From Clitopilus passeckerianus (Eukaryota; Basidiomycota; Agaricomycetes; Agaricales; Entolomataceae): a stretch of 64,000 nucleotides of DNA. The position numbers and the translations under genes are program-made. The notes under the pieces were generated by a model. The model did no database searches. It was not told the DNA's origin and saw only the letters and a program-made list of their open reading frames with translations. Where the stretch lies: contig CALYLX010000113.1 of assembly GCA_944990035.1 (NCBI GenBank), forward strand, positions 1-64,000, given 5' to 3'. Below, one piece after another: positions 22,121 through 34,779 of the stretch (within the stretch, counting starts at the first letter, position 1; each line of letters starts with the position of its first letter).

Positions 22121-24977
22121 TCAAACGAAGAATTGGGTGCTGGAAACGAAGGTCAGGTTCCGTTTTCAAGGACAATGAGAAGAAGGCACGTACTGAATTC
22201 TACTGGCTGCATGGACTTCCATCTCTTCCATCTTGTAGGAATTGAGTTCCTCCTTGATTCTCTGTGCCAGCGCAGGGGTCAAACGACTCCAGGTGGCAGG
22301 TTCGCTTCGACGGTCGTAAACCGAAGCAGGGAATGTATCGTAGACAGACAAGTTGTTTGCAAACGTCAACCGTTTTGCTGCAGGTGCTGTAGCTGAGCGA
22401 TGAGTGAGCATCATAGGAGCCGTCATCTTCGACAGAGCCGGCGCTGATGAGTTGGCATGGTGGAACATCGGGCTCGATTTCTCCGGAACATGCGGAGAGT
22501 TCGCGTTAGTGGGCGTGGTGGGTTCCTTGTCGAAAGACATTGTAGTAGGGAGTCAAAGAGAGGGGTGGTAGAGAGGGAATGGGGTCTAATGGCTGTGGTT
22601 TGTGAATACCATCTAGCTGATCTGGCCCGTCCGAAGGTAAATGAGCGAGGGGTCCAAGCTCTGTATGACCAGGTGCAGTGTATGAATTAGACCGAAGACG
22701 ATTGGCTGCGTCATGGAGATAAACTTGTTGGTCATAAGTGTCCGCGTCTAATAGGATTGTCAGGTTGTAAGAAATTGAAAAAGGGAACGACATACTCTTC
22801 AAAATGCCCTTTGCAGGCTGTCGTACCCGTTCTTCGCTACGCCGGACGTTGACAGCCCAAGGTTCATGGTCCTCAGCATCGTCGAGACTTGCCCGACCTA
22901 TCCCAAGCCGGATAGTAGTATCTTCATCGTCTTCATCACCCACGTCCCAATCCTCATCCTCATCCCAACCCTCTTGTCTAAAGTTGTGCTCAGCCTGCTG
23001 AGAACCATGATGATGACCATCATCACTATCGTCATCATCATCTTCAACCAAGATCCTGCTTCCATCCTCGTTCACCCTGACGCTGCCGCTTTTGAGCGGA
23101 GAGCTAGCCTGCCTCTTCGCAGTGTCCTTGTCCCAGGCAGGAACACCAGCACCGTTCGCGCCGTTAGCCGAAGCCTCAGCAGCCGCCTTGGCAGCGGCTT
23201 CCTGCTGTGCTTTCGCGCGAGCGGCAGCTTCAGCATTGCTCTTGAGGGTATGCTGTCTCGCCAGCTTAGCAGCAGGACTCAACCCATTCATCTCTGTTGT
23301 GTTGGTCCAGTCGCTACCCGTCCTGTCTAGCTCAGCCGTGACATGGGAAACACTAGCCTCGCTAGCCTCTGCCTTGGCACCACCCTTCTTGTCCTTCTTC
23401 TTGCTCTTATCTTTGTCCTTATCTTTGAACAAGGAGGTGATCCCAGCTAACGAATTGCGTCGTGCCAGCCGCCCCATTGAACCCAGTTTGCGGATCATCA
23501 CGCTCGCACTGCTCACAGTGGACGAGAGCGAGATATTATCCGTGCTGGCATTCAACCGCGTGTTGAAAAGCGAGGCAGCACGGCTCTTCTTCTTGGTCTG
23601 GACAGTCGCGGTGGAAGCCGAGTCATCGCCAGTGGGCTCGCCTGTGGAGGCAGCACCATTTGTTCCGCTTGGCTTGGCTGTGGTGTTCGGTGTAGAACTT
23701 TTGGCTTTTTGTTTGCTCGACGCGTTGTAGGTCGAGGCTTTGATCGATTCATCATCCGATGCCTCGTCCTCTTTCAGACCCGGATTGAACGATAATGCCC
23801 TGCGTAGCCGCCCCTTTAGGCCGCTTCCACGAGCCCCAGATGCAGGCATCGTATCGAGCATGCTGTCATCCCGTGACATCCGCCGTTCTGATGCGATAAA
23901 ATTGCCCTGAGATAACGGCGACGGGCGCGCTGGTCGTGGTATTGGGGCAGCCAGTGCGGTATTCGAGTGAGAGGATGATGCCGTGCCAGAGGAAGTAGTC
24001 GTGGATGATGATGCTGGAGGTGGAGAGATACCGGAGGGCCGGCTCGAGGTTGTTGATGACGAAGATGAATTACGGTGATGGGGTAACCTCAGCTGGCCTG
24101 CTGCGCTCGAACCAGTAGAGGATGCGGGTGAGGGTGAATTTCTGTTGGGGATAGGCGTGGATGAGGGGTGGTTACGACCTCGGACGCTGCCAGCGGCCGA
24201 CGACGGGCTGGTGTGGCCGCTAGCGCCGCTCTGTGTACTGTTGGTTCTTTGACGCTGGCTATGGGATGAATTGACGGATGAACTTGAGCCCGAGGCGTCT
24301 GGACGCTTGTAAGGAGGTTGAGGAGGAATGGGTGCACCAGCCCGCCTATCGGTATCTTGGGGATGTTGCGTGTGAGCTGGTGTTTGCTGGTTTTGCTTGT
24401 TGGGCCGTCGGTAGGGGTGAAATCCTCCGATCTGGTTTGGCTGTCCGGCCTGCTGAGCGTCAACAGAATTGCCTCGGTGAGGGGGAGGAGTTCCGCTGGG
24501 AAATGGTCCATTGAAAGCAGGGGTAATCTGATTTTGCGCGTAAAAATCGTTTGAAGGGCTGCGTTGGGTCTGGGGGAACGCATGCTGGGCATTGTATATC
24601 ATTTGCTGGTATGCCCACTGTGCAGCTAGCTGAGCGTTCGCTGCTTGGTCAAAATAACCATGAGGTGGTTGTACCTGCTGTGGGTAAGTCTGCGGTGAGT
24701 GGTGTTGTTGATTTTGGTAAAATGAGGGGTAAAACGGGGCTGCAGTTATTGACGGGGTCCAACTTCCTTGTGGCTGCTGCTGAATTGGGTATGTATAGGA
24801 TGGGTGATGACGAGCTGGCGGTTGTTGCTGAAGTTGCTGGCCTTGCTGCTGCGGTGGATGGTTCTGGCTCTCGTTTGCAGGTGACGAGCGCTGTTGTTTA
24901 GAATTTGAAGGAACCTCCATAGTTTTATCTTTTGGAAGATTGTTTTGTTGCCAGTCCAGCGGTGCAAGTATGGCCAT
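22121..24977 (-). CDS. Bni4-like protein: long disordered region plus conserved C-terminal domain with a PP1-docking-like motif
   Basis: A long Gln/Pro-rich then Ser/Thr-rich disordered region starts at 24977 (MAILAPLDWQQNN). It carries an acidic patch near 23000-23060 and Lys-rich KDKDKDKSKKKDKKGG. The C-terminal segment reads AAKRLTFANNLSVYDTF, VYDRRSEPATWSRLTPALAQ and RIKEELNSYKMEEMEVH; after an intron it ends HTQFFV at 22121. From memory this block matches the conserved C-terminus of fungal Bni4, a scaffold that recruits protein phosphatase 1 through an R/K-V/L-x-F motif (here KRLTF) to chitin-synthesis sites. The in-frame intron 22797-22750 joins GILK to NADTYDQQ. Near 22540-22556 the frame changes by +1 at an ATG (MSFDKEPTTPTNANS), so this is one gene with an extra base, or a separate short gene starting at 22541. 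Confidence 0.6.
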
Positions 24978-25949
24978 GGACTATGAGAAACCAGAGCACA
25001 AGCGAAGCTTACCCGCGTAACCGTAACTGGGCCTGGAGATACGACGTGGATGAATGAAGGCGACGATTGATTGCAGTCAACAAACGTTTCTTACCACGGT
25101 TCGACGCGTCAGCTTAGCAGAGTTGCTCGTCGACTTGGACAGTGAGCAAGTAAAGATCAAAGGTCTGCTGGACGTCGTTGGTAACAGCGACGAAAGCACC
25201 AAATTCGTAAATCTGTTGCAATCAAGAGCCACACCCAAAATAGGCGTAAATACCGAAAATGCCCCCAGCTTCACGTGGAATTCCTTTTATCCATTGCCAT
25301 GGCCGCTGCTGTTATCATGCGGCTACGCTTAACAGTCTTGGTCCAGTAAAAGTCATTGAATTTCCTTTACCTTGAGTGTCCCGCCGGAAAACGGCCACAA
25401 AAGAAATTCCCGAGGATTCCAACTTGCCCGTCTGTGTCGGATTCGCAGCGGCAGCTTTCCTGCTTCCTTTATAAGGTTTTCTCGTTCGCTCTCTAACTTC
25501 CCGGGACGTCACCAAGAAAAAGCTTGAGCAAGGCTGACCACTGCTGGAGCCTCACATCCATCAGAACGCTCATGTGGTTGCTTCCATTCTACTTTTGTGG
25601 ATCCCTTGCCGTAACCAGCCGAACACTCGACTCTTCCTGAACGGGTAAAATATTTCTATATTTCAATGGCAGTAGCGACTATAGCGATAACTGTAGGTAT
25701 GTGTAGATTCAACGAATAATTAAAATATCAATGACGTTCTCCTGGAGGTCTCTAGAAACAGGTGAACCAAGCAGCTGGGCGTTTAATACAATTAACCAGC
25801 GCGTGCCAAGGCAGGCGACAAAAATAGGAAACCATTCCAACCAGGGAATATCGAGATAGAGGTTAGGGTATCTGTGTGCATGCGCCACCAATTCAACTGG
25901 CAAGCGATCCGAATAAACCAAGCAAACGGTAGAGAATCAATCCTCCCGA
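24978..25949. other. Intergenic
   Basis: About 970 bp upstream of the Bni4-like gene and downstream of the double-psi beta-barrel gene. No gene supported. Short frames at 25054-25332 (plus) and 25077-25274 (minus) overlap and have no motif. Confidence 0.45.
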
Positions 25950-26989
25950 TCAGTACTGGTTGAAAAACCATTCAACATCCGTCCTTCCTAGCGCAGGATC
26001 TGCAAGAGCTTTGAACGCTGCTGGTGTCAAATCGATATCGCCCTGCTGGCACGCTTCGCATCGGTCAACAATCTTCACGATGATAGATTTCCCACCGTGT
26101 TTAACGGTTGCTGTGAGGGGAATATGGCATTGAGAGTGACCGATAATGCCAGTGTCACAGTTCGGTAAACCATCGCCGCCGAGGATAATGTATTGGCTCC
26201 CAGGAACAACGGTATCGTATTTGCCCTGAGCGTTCAAGAGCTTGCGTCCTGGGACAAAGGGGCCACATATGGGGTTGCTAAAATGACATCAGACCATGCG
26301 ACTGGGGGATGTCTGATTGAAGCTCACCGGTTCATTTCGCCAGCCCATGCACCAGGCCAGACATCGAACATGAGCTTGGAAACAGCAGCCGTCATCGAGT
26401 CATCGTCGTAAGTGTCGCCGCATGCACCGAGGCCTTGTCCACTAAGTCCCAAATTAGAACGTATTCACCTGCCTGTACGAAGGAAAACTCACTAGTAAGT
26501 CATCTGCCCTTTATGCACCTTTGTGTAAAGGGCATTGCCTTTGTTGTTGAAGGCCTTCGATAGCTCAGTGAGGTATGGGTCCGCGGCAGATGTCCTATGC
26601 GCCACAGGAGCCGCACCGGGTTGAGTCTTCGTTGGCCAATTTCCAGGCTTGAAAGCGACCCCAGCGCCGACGTTCACGCCGATGCCACTACCATTGTCGC
26701 TTCCCGGTTTTGACGGCGATTTCGTGGTTGTAGGCTTGTCTTCTTTTGCGGAAGTGGTTGAGTTGGTAAAAGAGGCGGATGGGGGATGGGGCTTCGAGCA
26801 TGACTTCCGTTTCCTCAAAGGCCTCGAGGGAGCCTCGGGGGAAAATACTTGACTCTCCAATCGACTGGTCAATCGCTTGTGACGGTTGACTCTTGGGACA
26901 TGATGACTTGATGCAGAAACACCAGATAAATCTACAAGGAGGATGGTGAAAATCAGGAGGAGAGTCGAGGAGAGGATCCGGGGGTACAT
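25950..26989 (-). CDS. Secreted double-psi beta-barrel (RlpA/expansin/barwin-like) protein
   Basis: Extracellular protein of the RlpA-like double-psi beta-barrel superfamily, common in fungi and related to expansins and plant barwin; some members loosen walls or act as effectors. Exons about 26989-26493, 26441-26328 and 26277-25950 give about 312 residues. It begins with a signal peptide (MYPRILSSTLLLIFTILLVD, then LSGVSASS). A Lys/Ser/Pro/Thr-rich linker of about 100 residues follows. The barrel starts near YGQGLGACGDTYDDDSM and includes NPICGPF, TATVKHGGKSIIVKIVDRC, CQQGDIDLTPAAFKALADP and the end TDVEWFFNQY. The conserved VDRC and DLTPAAF signatures are present. The basic KRKSCSKPH segment could be a protease-processed site; that is inference. 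Confidence 0.85.
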
Positions 26990-27432
26990 GGCGGGAGGAG
27001 GAAGAAAGGGATGGCCCAAAACACGCTGAAAGTAAAAACTGGTTACTACCCATGGCCATCTTGGCGTGATTGTGGCTATGTCGAAGTAGACCCTGGCCGT
27101 TTTTACCATCATCCAAATGCACGAGGCTATCTCCAGAGGCTATCATGATATTGATCTCTATCAAACGCCAGAGCTCATACAACCTCGACATGTGTTGAAG
27201 TTAGACCTCTAGAGGCGATCAGTGGTGGCCCATGGAAAGTGGTAAACATATTTCACCAATCGAGTCAATGGCCGCTCAACTCTATGTGGCGGATGTCTCC
27301 CTTTTCCGAATAGTGGCCAGCGTCTTAGCGTCTACCAAGTTCGCCAATCTAGGATTTTCCACAGTATGGAAAACGCGTCTCACACGTGGAGTAAGGATCG
27401 CGTCGTCGTTATGAGGGTAGAGAGGGTAAAAG
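26990..27432. other. Intergenic
   Basis: Promoter side of the beta-barrel gene and 3' side of the FAD oxidoreductase gene. No gene supported. Confidence 0.4.
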
Positions 27433-29567
27433 TTTAAAAACGTGGAGGCGTCAAACCAAGCTGAAGTGACGACAGACGTATGTCAAGGCGAGTTGAGGGT
27501 AAATTCGATGGGCTACGAGAGATATCGTACTAGTACAGGTAAATCGAGAAACAGGTCTTCGCCGTAAAGGCATGGAGTACAGGTGAAGAGGAATGCATAT
27601 GCCGTAAGTCATAGGTAGGATAATGAAAAACATTCTGCGTACGCGGGGCTTACAAAAGGCCGCGATGAAATCCTCGAACCCCGTGTTGTTCCACCTGTCC
27701 TCAGTGACCCTAAACACATCTGGGAACCACTCACCGATGCCTTCAACATCAGCATCTGTCTTCATGGTCTCCTGATCCGTGCTCGGCTCATCCATTCCAA
27801 GGACCATCATCGCCAACGCCTCCCCGCTCCTCCAGGCGTGCACCATTCCCTCGCCGGTGTACCCAGCAGCCATCCACTCGCCCGGCGTCGAAAGCCTGTC
27901 TGAGCCAGTGCTCTGTAATTGTAAGCCAGAAGCAGTGTCAGAACCAGGGTGGACCTCCTTCACATCGCTGCGAAGAGAGGTCCGTGTAATAGTCCGTGTA
28001 GTCCGTGTCCGTATAGTACACCTACCAGAAACCTGAGAGGGAACTCTTCCGACCCAAGGATTTCCGTCGCAAGAAATGCCCAATACGCCGCTCCAAGTAG
28101 CCTTCACCCTGTCCTTCTCCTCACTGCCGTTATTGCCTCCAACGAAGTAATCCCCGAGAGCACTGGCCAAGTAGTTTCCAGTCGCCTTATTGAAACTACG
28201 ATCATCCGCGTTCCCAAGTTCAGTCAAGGCCGCATTATGACGAACAAATCCACCACCGAGCATGAGTTCTCCCGAAGGCGGGAATATACCGGTGCCGTTC
28301 GTATTCGATCCATCGCGAGGCAATTGCTGGGTGAGATAGTCGAAGTTATGAGGTTCGGCGGTCGGGAAGAATACGAAGGAACGCTGGCCAGCCCACTGTG
28401 TCTTCAACCGAGCTCCTTGACCAAGTCCAGCCCAGGGGCGTTGAGCCGTCATCGTACCTCTTGCCGGTATGATCTTGCCTTTCAGACCAGGAAGGAGGTG
28501 AGCAACCCAACCATTTGTTGCATGAATGACATGGGGTGTACGGATAACTCCTTTGGGTGTCGAAACAAGGCAAAGCTGATCTTCATCGGGGGAGGTAATA
28601 CCAGTGCAAGGCGTATTTGTGAATAGATTGAAGCTGAAAAAGTTAGAGGTTTGGTGCATGTCATTGGGCGAAAAATCCTACTTGTGGCATTGAAGCAGTC
28701 GGGTAAGTATGCCGGTGACAAGGCGATATGGATGTACAGCGCCAGCTCGAGTCGACATGCAGCCGACCGCATTCTCTGTTAACTGGAAGTCCTACATAGA
28801 CGTGAACCTCTGGCCAGATGATGATTGCGGGATCGTCTACTTACGGAATGCCCTTTCGGATCATCGAATGTCTTGTATTGAGTGCTTTCCGACGGCAAGT
28901 CGTTCTTGTAAGCGGCCAGTTTGTCCTTTGCGTCATTGAAGAGTCCCGCGTCATGGAAGACGTCAAAAGCTTCAACCTCGCGACACTGTGATTGTTCCAA
29001 AAGTTCTTCCTCTGCGGCGACAGCAAGGATCCTGGGAAGATGACCGAGACGGAAACGCATGATCTTCTGAGCCGTCTGAATACCGTACTTCTCTTTGAGC
29101 TCGGAATACTCAGCATAGAGAACCGGAGTAATATGTCCACCATTCCTGAGATAAGATGAGGGTCGGCGGGTGTAGGAGTAGGTATAGACTCACCGTCCCG
29201 TTGCACCTGAACATGTTTCCCTCGCTTCGAGCATGACTACTTGAAGAGGAGGACCATCTCCTCTCCTCCGGTCGTCGTGGTCAAGCAGAGTTCTGGCAAA
29301 GGCTGTTCCAGTTATCCCACTGCCAATAACGACGACATCAGCATAAGAAGGTAACTTAACATCACTGCCAGAATTGTGTGACGCAAGCGGAGAGGGAGGC
29401 AAGGTCCAGTAAGGCTGAGTTGGCCCAGGGACGGGCAGACCAGGAGACTGGCGTAACCGTCGTATAAGAGCATCCACTGAAGGAGAAAAGAGCCTGATGA
29501 CACCCAGAATGGTACGAATGACAATGTTTCGAAGCCAGATGTGTACCCCGGCACGGATGTTAACCAT
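27433..29567 (-). CDS. FAD-dependent oxidoreductase (DAO family)
   Basis: Flavoenzyme of the D-amino-acid-oxidase/glycine-oxidase-like superfamily; substrate unknown. It begins with an amphipathic-to-hydrophobic N-terminus (MVNIRAGVHIWLRNIVIR). The Rossmann motif is VVVIGSGITGTAFARTLL, followed by the acidic residue in VVMLEARETCSGATGR and, across an intron, NGGHITPVLYAEYSEL. Later blocks: ENAVGCMSTRAGAVHPYRLV, HVIHATNGWVAHLLPGLKG, IIPARGTMTAQRPW, TWSGVLGISCDGNPWVGRVP, and the C-terminal FAD site WMAAGYTGEGMVHAWRSGEA. The middle contains an Arg/Thr-rich stretch (TIRTRTTRTITRTSLRSD) that may be unspliced intron or an insertion. The C-terminal end is uncertain: a GTAAGC donor follows NTGFEDFIAAF, so the last exon may start near 27530 and stop near 27433. 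Confidence 0.85.
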
Positions 29568-30882
29568 GATGCTCAAGGTTGAGAGTGGGGAGAACCGGTC
29601 GATGCTCTGAGTGCTTATATGTTCTGTGAAAAGCCGAAAACGGTAAGGCGTAACGGTGCCCCTAAGTGGACCTGATAAGAGGCTTTCATTAGTGACGCCG
29701 AGTGCGAATAACAGCGGGCAAACGAACTGAGATAAGTGCACCCTGACAAAGTTTTGGAGGCGTTTGTGCTTCCACAAGGCGATCACGTCAAGCAGGCGCT
29801 TAGATCTACAAAGCCGGTTGTTTGGCTCTGAAGCTCATGATCAATAAATTCGGCTATATCGCACCATTTGAACAACTCAGCCAGTGACGGTTTGACCGGT
29901 ACGGTCCTCATTGCGTGGTTTCAGTGAACAATTCCCATAAATCATGGGAAGTGCGCTCAAATGCAGAAGAATATTTTCCCAAAGCCGTCCGATGGCCTTA
30001 TCACCCCAAGGCTCCATGTACCGGAGCTTGGCCATGAGGCATTGATGAGGTGGGCAGTTTGTGGGAGTTACAGGGTCACGCTGGGCCTATTCAATGATTG
30101 CTAAAGCGTACCGCTCCGATAGACCTTCCTAGTGATTTCCTTCGCCATTCAGTGGGCTTTAGAATTTCATTTTACATTATCCTAAATGGGATCGACGACA
30201 TTTCCGGACATCCTTCTCTCCTCGATCGAAGATGAAGAGCCTGGAAGTGAAGAGTAGTCTTCAGTCGACAGGGTTTGCCTTCGTCGATTTCGATTGCTAA
30301 TGTACCTCGGGGAGAAACACAAGAAGAGATAAGGGACAAATAAAGGTATCCTGGCGCTCAAGGCACCACTCTAGCCACGACCGACTGCGGCGTTAAATTC
30401 GAGTGTGCCGTAACCGTCGATCTCAGTCTGAATTAGAACTATCATGATGTATGCAGGCTCGGTCCATGGTCAGTCACACTCCTAAGGAAGCAAGCACCTG
30501 ACTGCCGGGTCCACTCTTGATTCCATGCCAAGTGTCAATAACGTACAAAACCTCGTTGTGTGGAGGAAACAATCGAGTCACAGGCACCGCAGAAAGACCA
30601 TACAGATCCCCGTTTGACGCTCTCTGGATTAGTGACGACAGGACGGACCTTAGCGGATCTCAGTGACCACCGTTCCCCTGAGGACGTGGGGACAAGGGGT
30701 CCCCCAGCTCTCCAAAATGGGACCAAAAACGTGTTTAATTTGAAATATCCTATCCCCGAAGTAGAGTACATGAAGTCAGGTAAGCATATTCAAACCACAC
30801 AAGTTGGCAAAATATTTAGCAGGAAGTAGGCACTTGCGGGCACGGAGCAGTTCCAGCGCTAGAGCCAAGTCGCGAGAGGAAT
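29568..30882. other. Intergenic, 1.3 kb
   Basis: Upstream of the FAD oxidoreductase and downstream of MSH4. No gene supported. Opposed open frames at 30535-30771 (minus) and 30560-30829 (plus) overlap and carry no motif. Confidence 0.4.
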
Positions 30883-33800
30883 TCAATCAGTGTGAAGAAA
30901 GACTCTGGCAATATCATCCTGGAAACGTCGAATAAATTCCAACAGGTCTTGGTCAGGAAGCGCGGAGTGCTTGTACGCCTGTGTCAGTTGAGTTCGAAGC
31001 TGCGTGTAAATCAAAGACAATGATTAGCAATATGCCAAGAGAGCAAACCGAATGGTACGAGTCTGAACCCAGAGCAAAACCGAAGTAAGTGGGAGAAAAA
31101 ACCAAGGAGAATCACCCTGATTACGGCTCTCCGTTGAGCAGCTTTTCTGTTACTCTCGCTTTCGCTTTCATCCTTAGCGTGCAATGCGGCGAGCGTTTCC
31201 GCCACCCGCTTAGCTTCAGAGAGCACATCCATGGGCAGATCGGCTAGCCGGGCCAAATCCAACCCTGGCTTATATACTTAGCATCTGAAGGCAGATTAAA
31301 GCGAACGGCCAAGGCTCTTGCCGTAGTGGTTATGTTCCTCTGGAGCTCCGTCGATGATTCTGCAAACGTCAGCAAGAATAAGGGACTTCCCGGAGGATAC
31401 CCACTTGTAGTAGAACGTCATCCCAAAGTTCGATGATGTTTGACGACTCCGCTGCGATGTTTTCAGCCATTTGAAAAGCTACTCGAGGTTTGGGAAGACC
31501 GACTTGTACTGAAAGATGGAGGCTGAAAAAAAAGTCAGCTTGCCATGGTTATATCGGAGAAAATCCTGTTTACTTGATAACATTCGGCTGGCGAGACAAT
31601 GTGGTTGTAAGCTCCTTGAAATGACTAGCGAAAGTCGTTGTTCAGCCAAGGTTTATAGGAAGAGCGACATGGGACATCTGACGAGGCGAAGAAAACAAAT
31701 GGCTATGTAGAGAGTCAGTCCGTCGACATTGAAATACCAGGGCACCAAATCCTACCTTCAGAGCGATCAACTCCTCCGCAATGGCATGAGAAATGCCGAT
31801 CCCTTCTCTCGGTGAGGTTCCTCGGCCCAGTTCATCGACGAGGACAAGCGATTTCGGTGTCGCGAGCCCTACTTCCATCAGCATCCATCCATAATGCAAG
31901 GGGGGGAGCATACCTAGAATCATTGCAGATGTGGCCATCTCACTAGCAAATGTGCTGAGGCACTTTTCCATATCGTCATCATTAGACAGTCGGGTTAGCA
32001 ATGAATCATGAAGCCTGTTCGAGAGGATTCGTCAGAATCGGCCTCCGCAAAAAATCCAGCAAAGCTTACCTGAAGCTAGCATACTCCGCTGGGACGAAAC
32101 ATCCACACATGGCCATGATGGTAAGCAAGCCGACTTGTTTGAGGTAGGTGCTCTTGCCTGTGGTACAATTAGAAGAAAAAGAAACGACGATGGTGAAAAA
32201 AGCATCATCGGATAGCCCTAACCTGACATGCTATAGGAGTGGACTGAGATCGACAGAAAGAAGGTGTGAGTTGCAGGCTTGGCTTACTTGGGCCCTTGTA
32301 TAATTTGGAAAGATGTCGAATCATCGCAGTAAACGTCGTTCGGCACCAGAGTACCAGCGGACTTGATCGTGTCCAGAACTGGGTGACGTCCGGACTTGAT
32401 AGCCAGAGTCCCGGTAAACTCGGGTCGAACTGGATCTTTTGGTCAAATGTTGCTCTTAAGTTTGGACGGCAAATAGCATACTGTAACTGCGCACTGAGGG
32501 AAAAAGAGTTGAATGAATGAACGAATCATATTATGGAATTGCTTACTGATAGAAGCATGCGCAAAAGACCACAACATGTCGACCAAGGCAACCTGAGATG
32601 AAGTGTCAGATCCTGATGTCTCCTAGACAGTTCTGCCAACCTTACGGCCTCTGAAGCCTTATACAATGCTCCAATATTCGCTACAACTTCTGCCACCAAA
32701 TCCTGGATGATCCTTCAAGAGGTTGCATTAGTCCAAGTAGGGGAGAAGTCACACTATACTTACTTCTCACTCAAAATCAGCGTTTCGTCCATAGCATCCT
32801 TCATTCTGGCATTCATTTTTTTCTTCAAAGATGTTTTCAGCTCGCCAAGCTTGGAGAACTACATGCACTCACCAGTTCCAAACTTGAGAAACACCACTTC
32901 CCCTTCTTGGAACTGACGTTAACGAATCTCTTCGGCAGTTCCCCATCATGTTCCGACTTCTTGAGCGTGAAGACAAAACCACTGTCTTGATACATCACGG
33001 ACATCGGGAGCTCATGCGTTTCTGAAAGTGTACGGGTCAGCTCGAAGATGTCCCCGACGTTCTCCTTGTAAGTTTCCCGGGCTACATCTAGAAGTCGATT
33101 GCGGTTGGCTTTGACTGCATATATGCGTGCATTAATTGCTCCAATTCCGCCCTACACCCAATCTAAGCATGGAAATGATGCGAGTGTCGAGTTAAGACAG
33201 ACCTTGGCAGGAGCACCATCATCGTTGAGATTTGCATTGACCAAGGTTTCTATCTTAGCAAGCCGTTCGTCAGAAATCAACTATGGAGGATCTATCAGTT
33301 ACGGAGTTGTTAGACTCCAAATAAGCGGGAGGCTCACATCAAGAATAATCCGAAGTAGTTGCGCGTTGCTGTTCTCCAGTGCTCTCTGGAGCAGAGGCAA
33401 GTTCTTCACAATGTTCCGCAAATTCAACATTTGGGTGACTCTTGCAGAGGCCGGCTTGGCTGAGTTGACTATCTTGACTTCTTGTGACGCAAGCTGACGA
33501 GAAAATCAGTTAAACAACGCCTTCAGGTGAGGTGAAAGCACAGTTGGTCCTTACAGAAACAATCAGTTTGTCGAAATCCATTTTGTTGAGGGTCTTGAGG
33601 GCATCCCGCACTTCCATATAGCGATCTTCAATTTGGACAAGTTCTTCGACAGCATCGAGCCGTGCGTCAACAGCTGCCTGAGCTACGGACTGCAGGTAAG
33701 ATACCAACCTCTTTGACACGGCGAATAGTACTAACCTGTTATTGGAGACATGATGTTGACTCTAAGAAGCCGGGTGGCCATGGCAGTGTAGGTGAAGTTT

Positions 33801-34779
33801 AGAGTACTAGAATCATTGAGCGAGCAGATAAATAACGCTGGAAAATACTTCATACCCAAATAACGAATAATCGGACTTCTTGTGTTGCAGGTTGCCCACC
33901 AGCTCAAGATTCTTTGCAGTGTCTGGATCAATCATCATTATTCCATCCAGTGGGACATAGCGGATTCGCAGGGAGGAGGCTGCAAAACGCGTATTGAGGC
34001 GAGCTTCAGCATGCTTAAAGAGGGCACATGTGGCCGAAAGAGCATAATATCTGAAGACCGGTGGTCAAAGTGGTTAATATCGTCCGGATGTGAACATATG
34101 CGTACTTGTTTGATACTGCAAGCAGGGTCGCAGCTCGTTCGTCATCCTCGACACAAAGCTGCAGGATAAATTCAAGGCCTGATTGACAGAACTAGTAAGA
34201 ATGTTCACAAGCATAGCGTGATAGCTAGCCTTGCCTCCAGTATCATTCCAATACTTCCTCCCAACAGGTTCTATAGGTACCTCTGGAAATTCTTCCTCCA
34301 AAATGTCAACGAGCATTGAAGACCCATTATTGTTTCTACCGCGGCCATCGCCTCCATTTTTGTCAGTTGGCATCAAAAATGTATCTGGGACAAGGATGAG
34401 GGAGGGTCGATGTATGTGCATCTGATGCAGAGTCTTGACATATGTCTGAGAGTCGGCAAGCTGAATTGACTGGTTCAGCCTCTCTGAGTCCACAGGTGAC
34501 CGCATACATCCTGATTACCTGGACCAAAACAACCCTTCCTGTGTCCTTATCCAGGGCCGCCATTCCGAGCTCGCGAGAGACTCCTCTTCCTTCTAGTATT
34601 GCAGTGATATAGCTGGCTTCATATCTGGTTGATGCAGCAGTTGTTGGTCTAGCAGTATTGTGCCGAGTCGACTGGGGCAGCATCAATGAAGTCCCTGGTC
34701 GCGACGTATAGGCATTGCTAGTATATGGCCGACTGCTTCCGGATGGAGGCCGAGATGAGAAATTTGCAGACGCTGACAT
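30883..34779 (-). CDS. msh4: MutS homologue MSH4 (meiotic crossover factor)
   Basis: MutS-family ATPase that pairs with MSH5 to stabilise meiotic recombination intermediates; it lacks the mismatch-binding N-domain. It starts at the ATG before [11 protein letters not shown] (34779), followed by the MSH4-type sequence [18 protein letters not shown] and [13 protein letters not shown]. Further blocks: [34 protein letters not shown], the Walker A GPNMSGKST split over three exons, [20 protein letters not shown], Walker [40 protein letters not shown], and the tail [16 protein letters not shown]. Walker A is interrupted by an 8-nt exon (32230-32223). The intron at 31321-31265 uses a GC donor. Numerous introns; only key junctions were traced. 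Divergent from CDK1. Confidence 0.9.

Noticed and set aside
23092..23730. 212-codon plus-strand open frame with hydrophobic stretches
   Set aside because: It mirrors the Ser/Ala-rich disordered region of the Bni4-like gene; the apparent membrane segments come from antisense of low-complexity codons.
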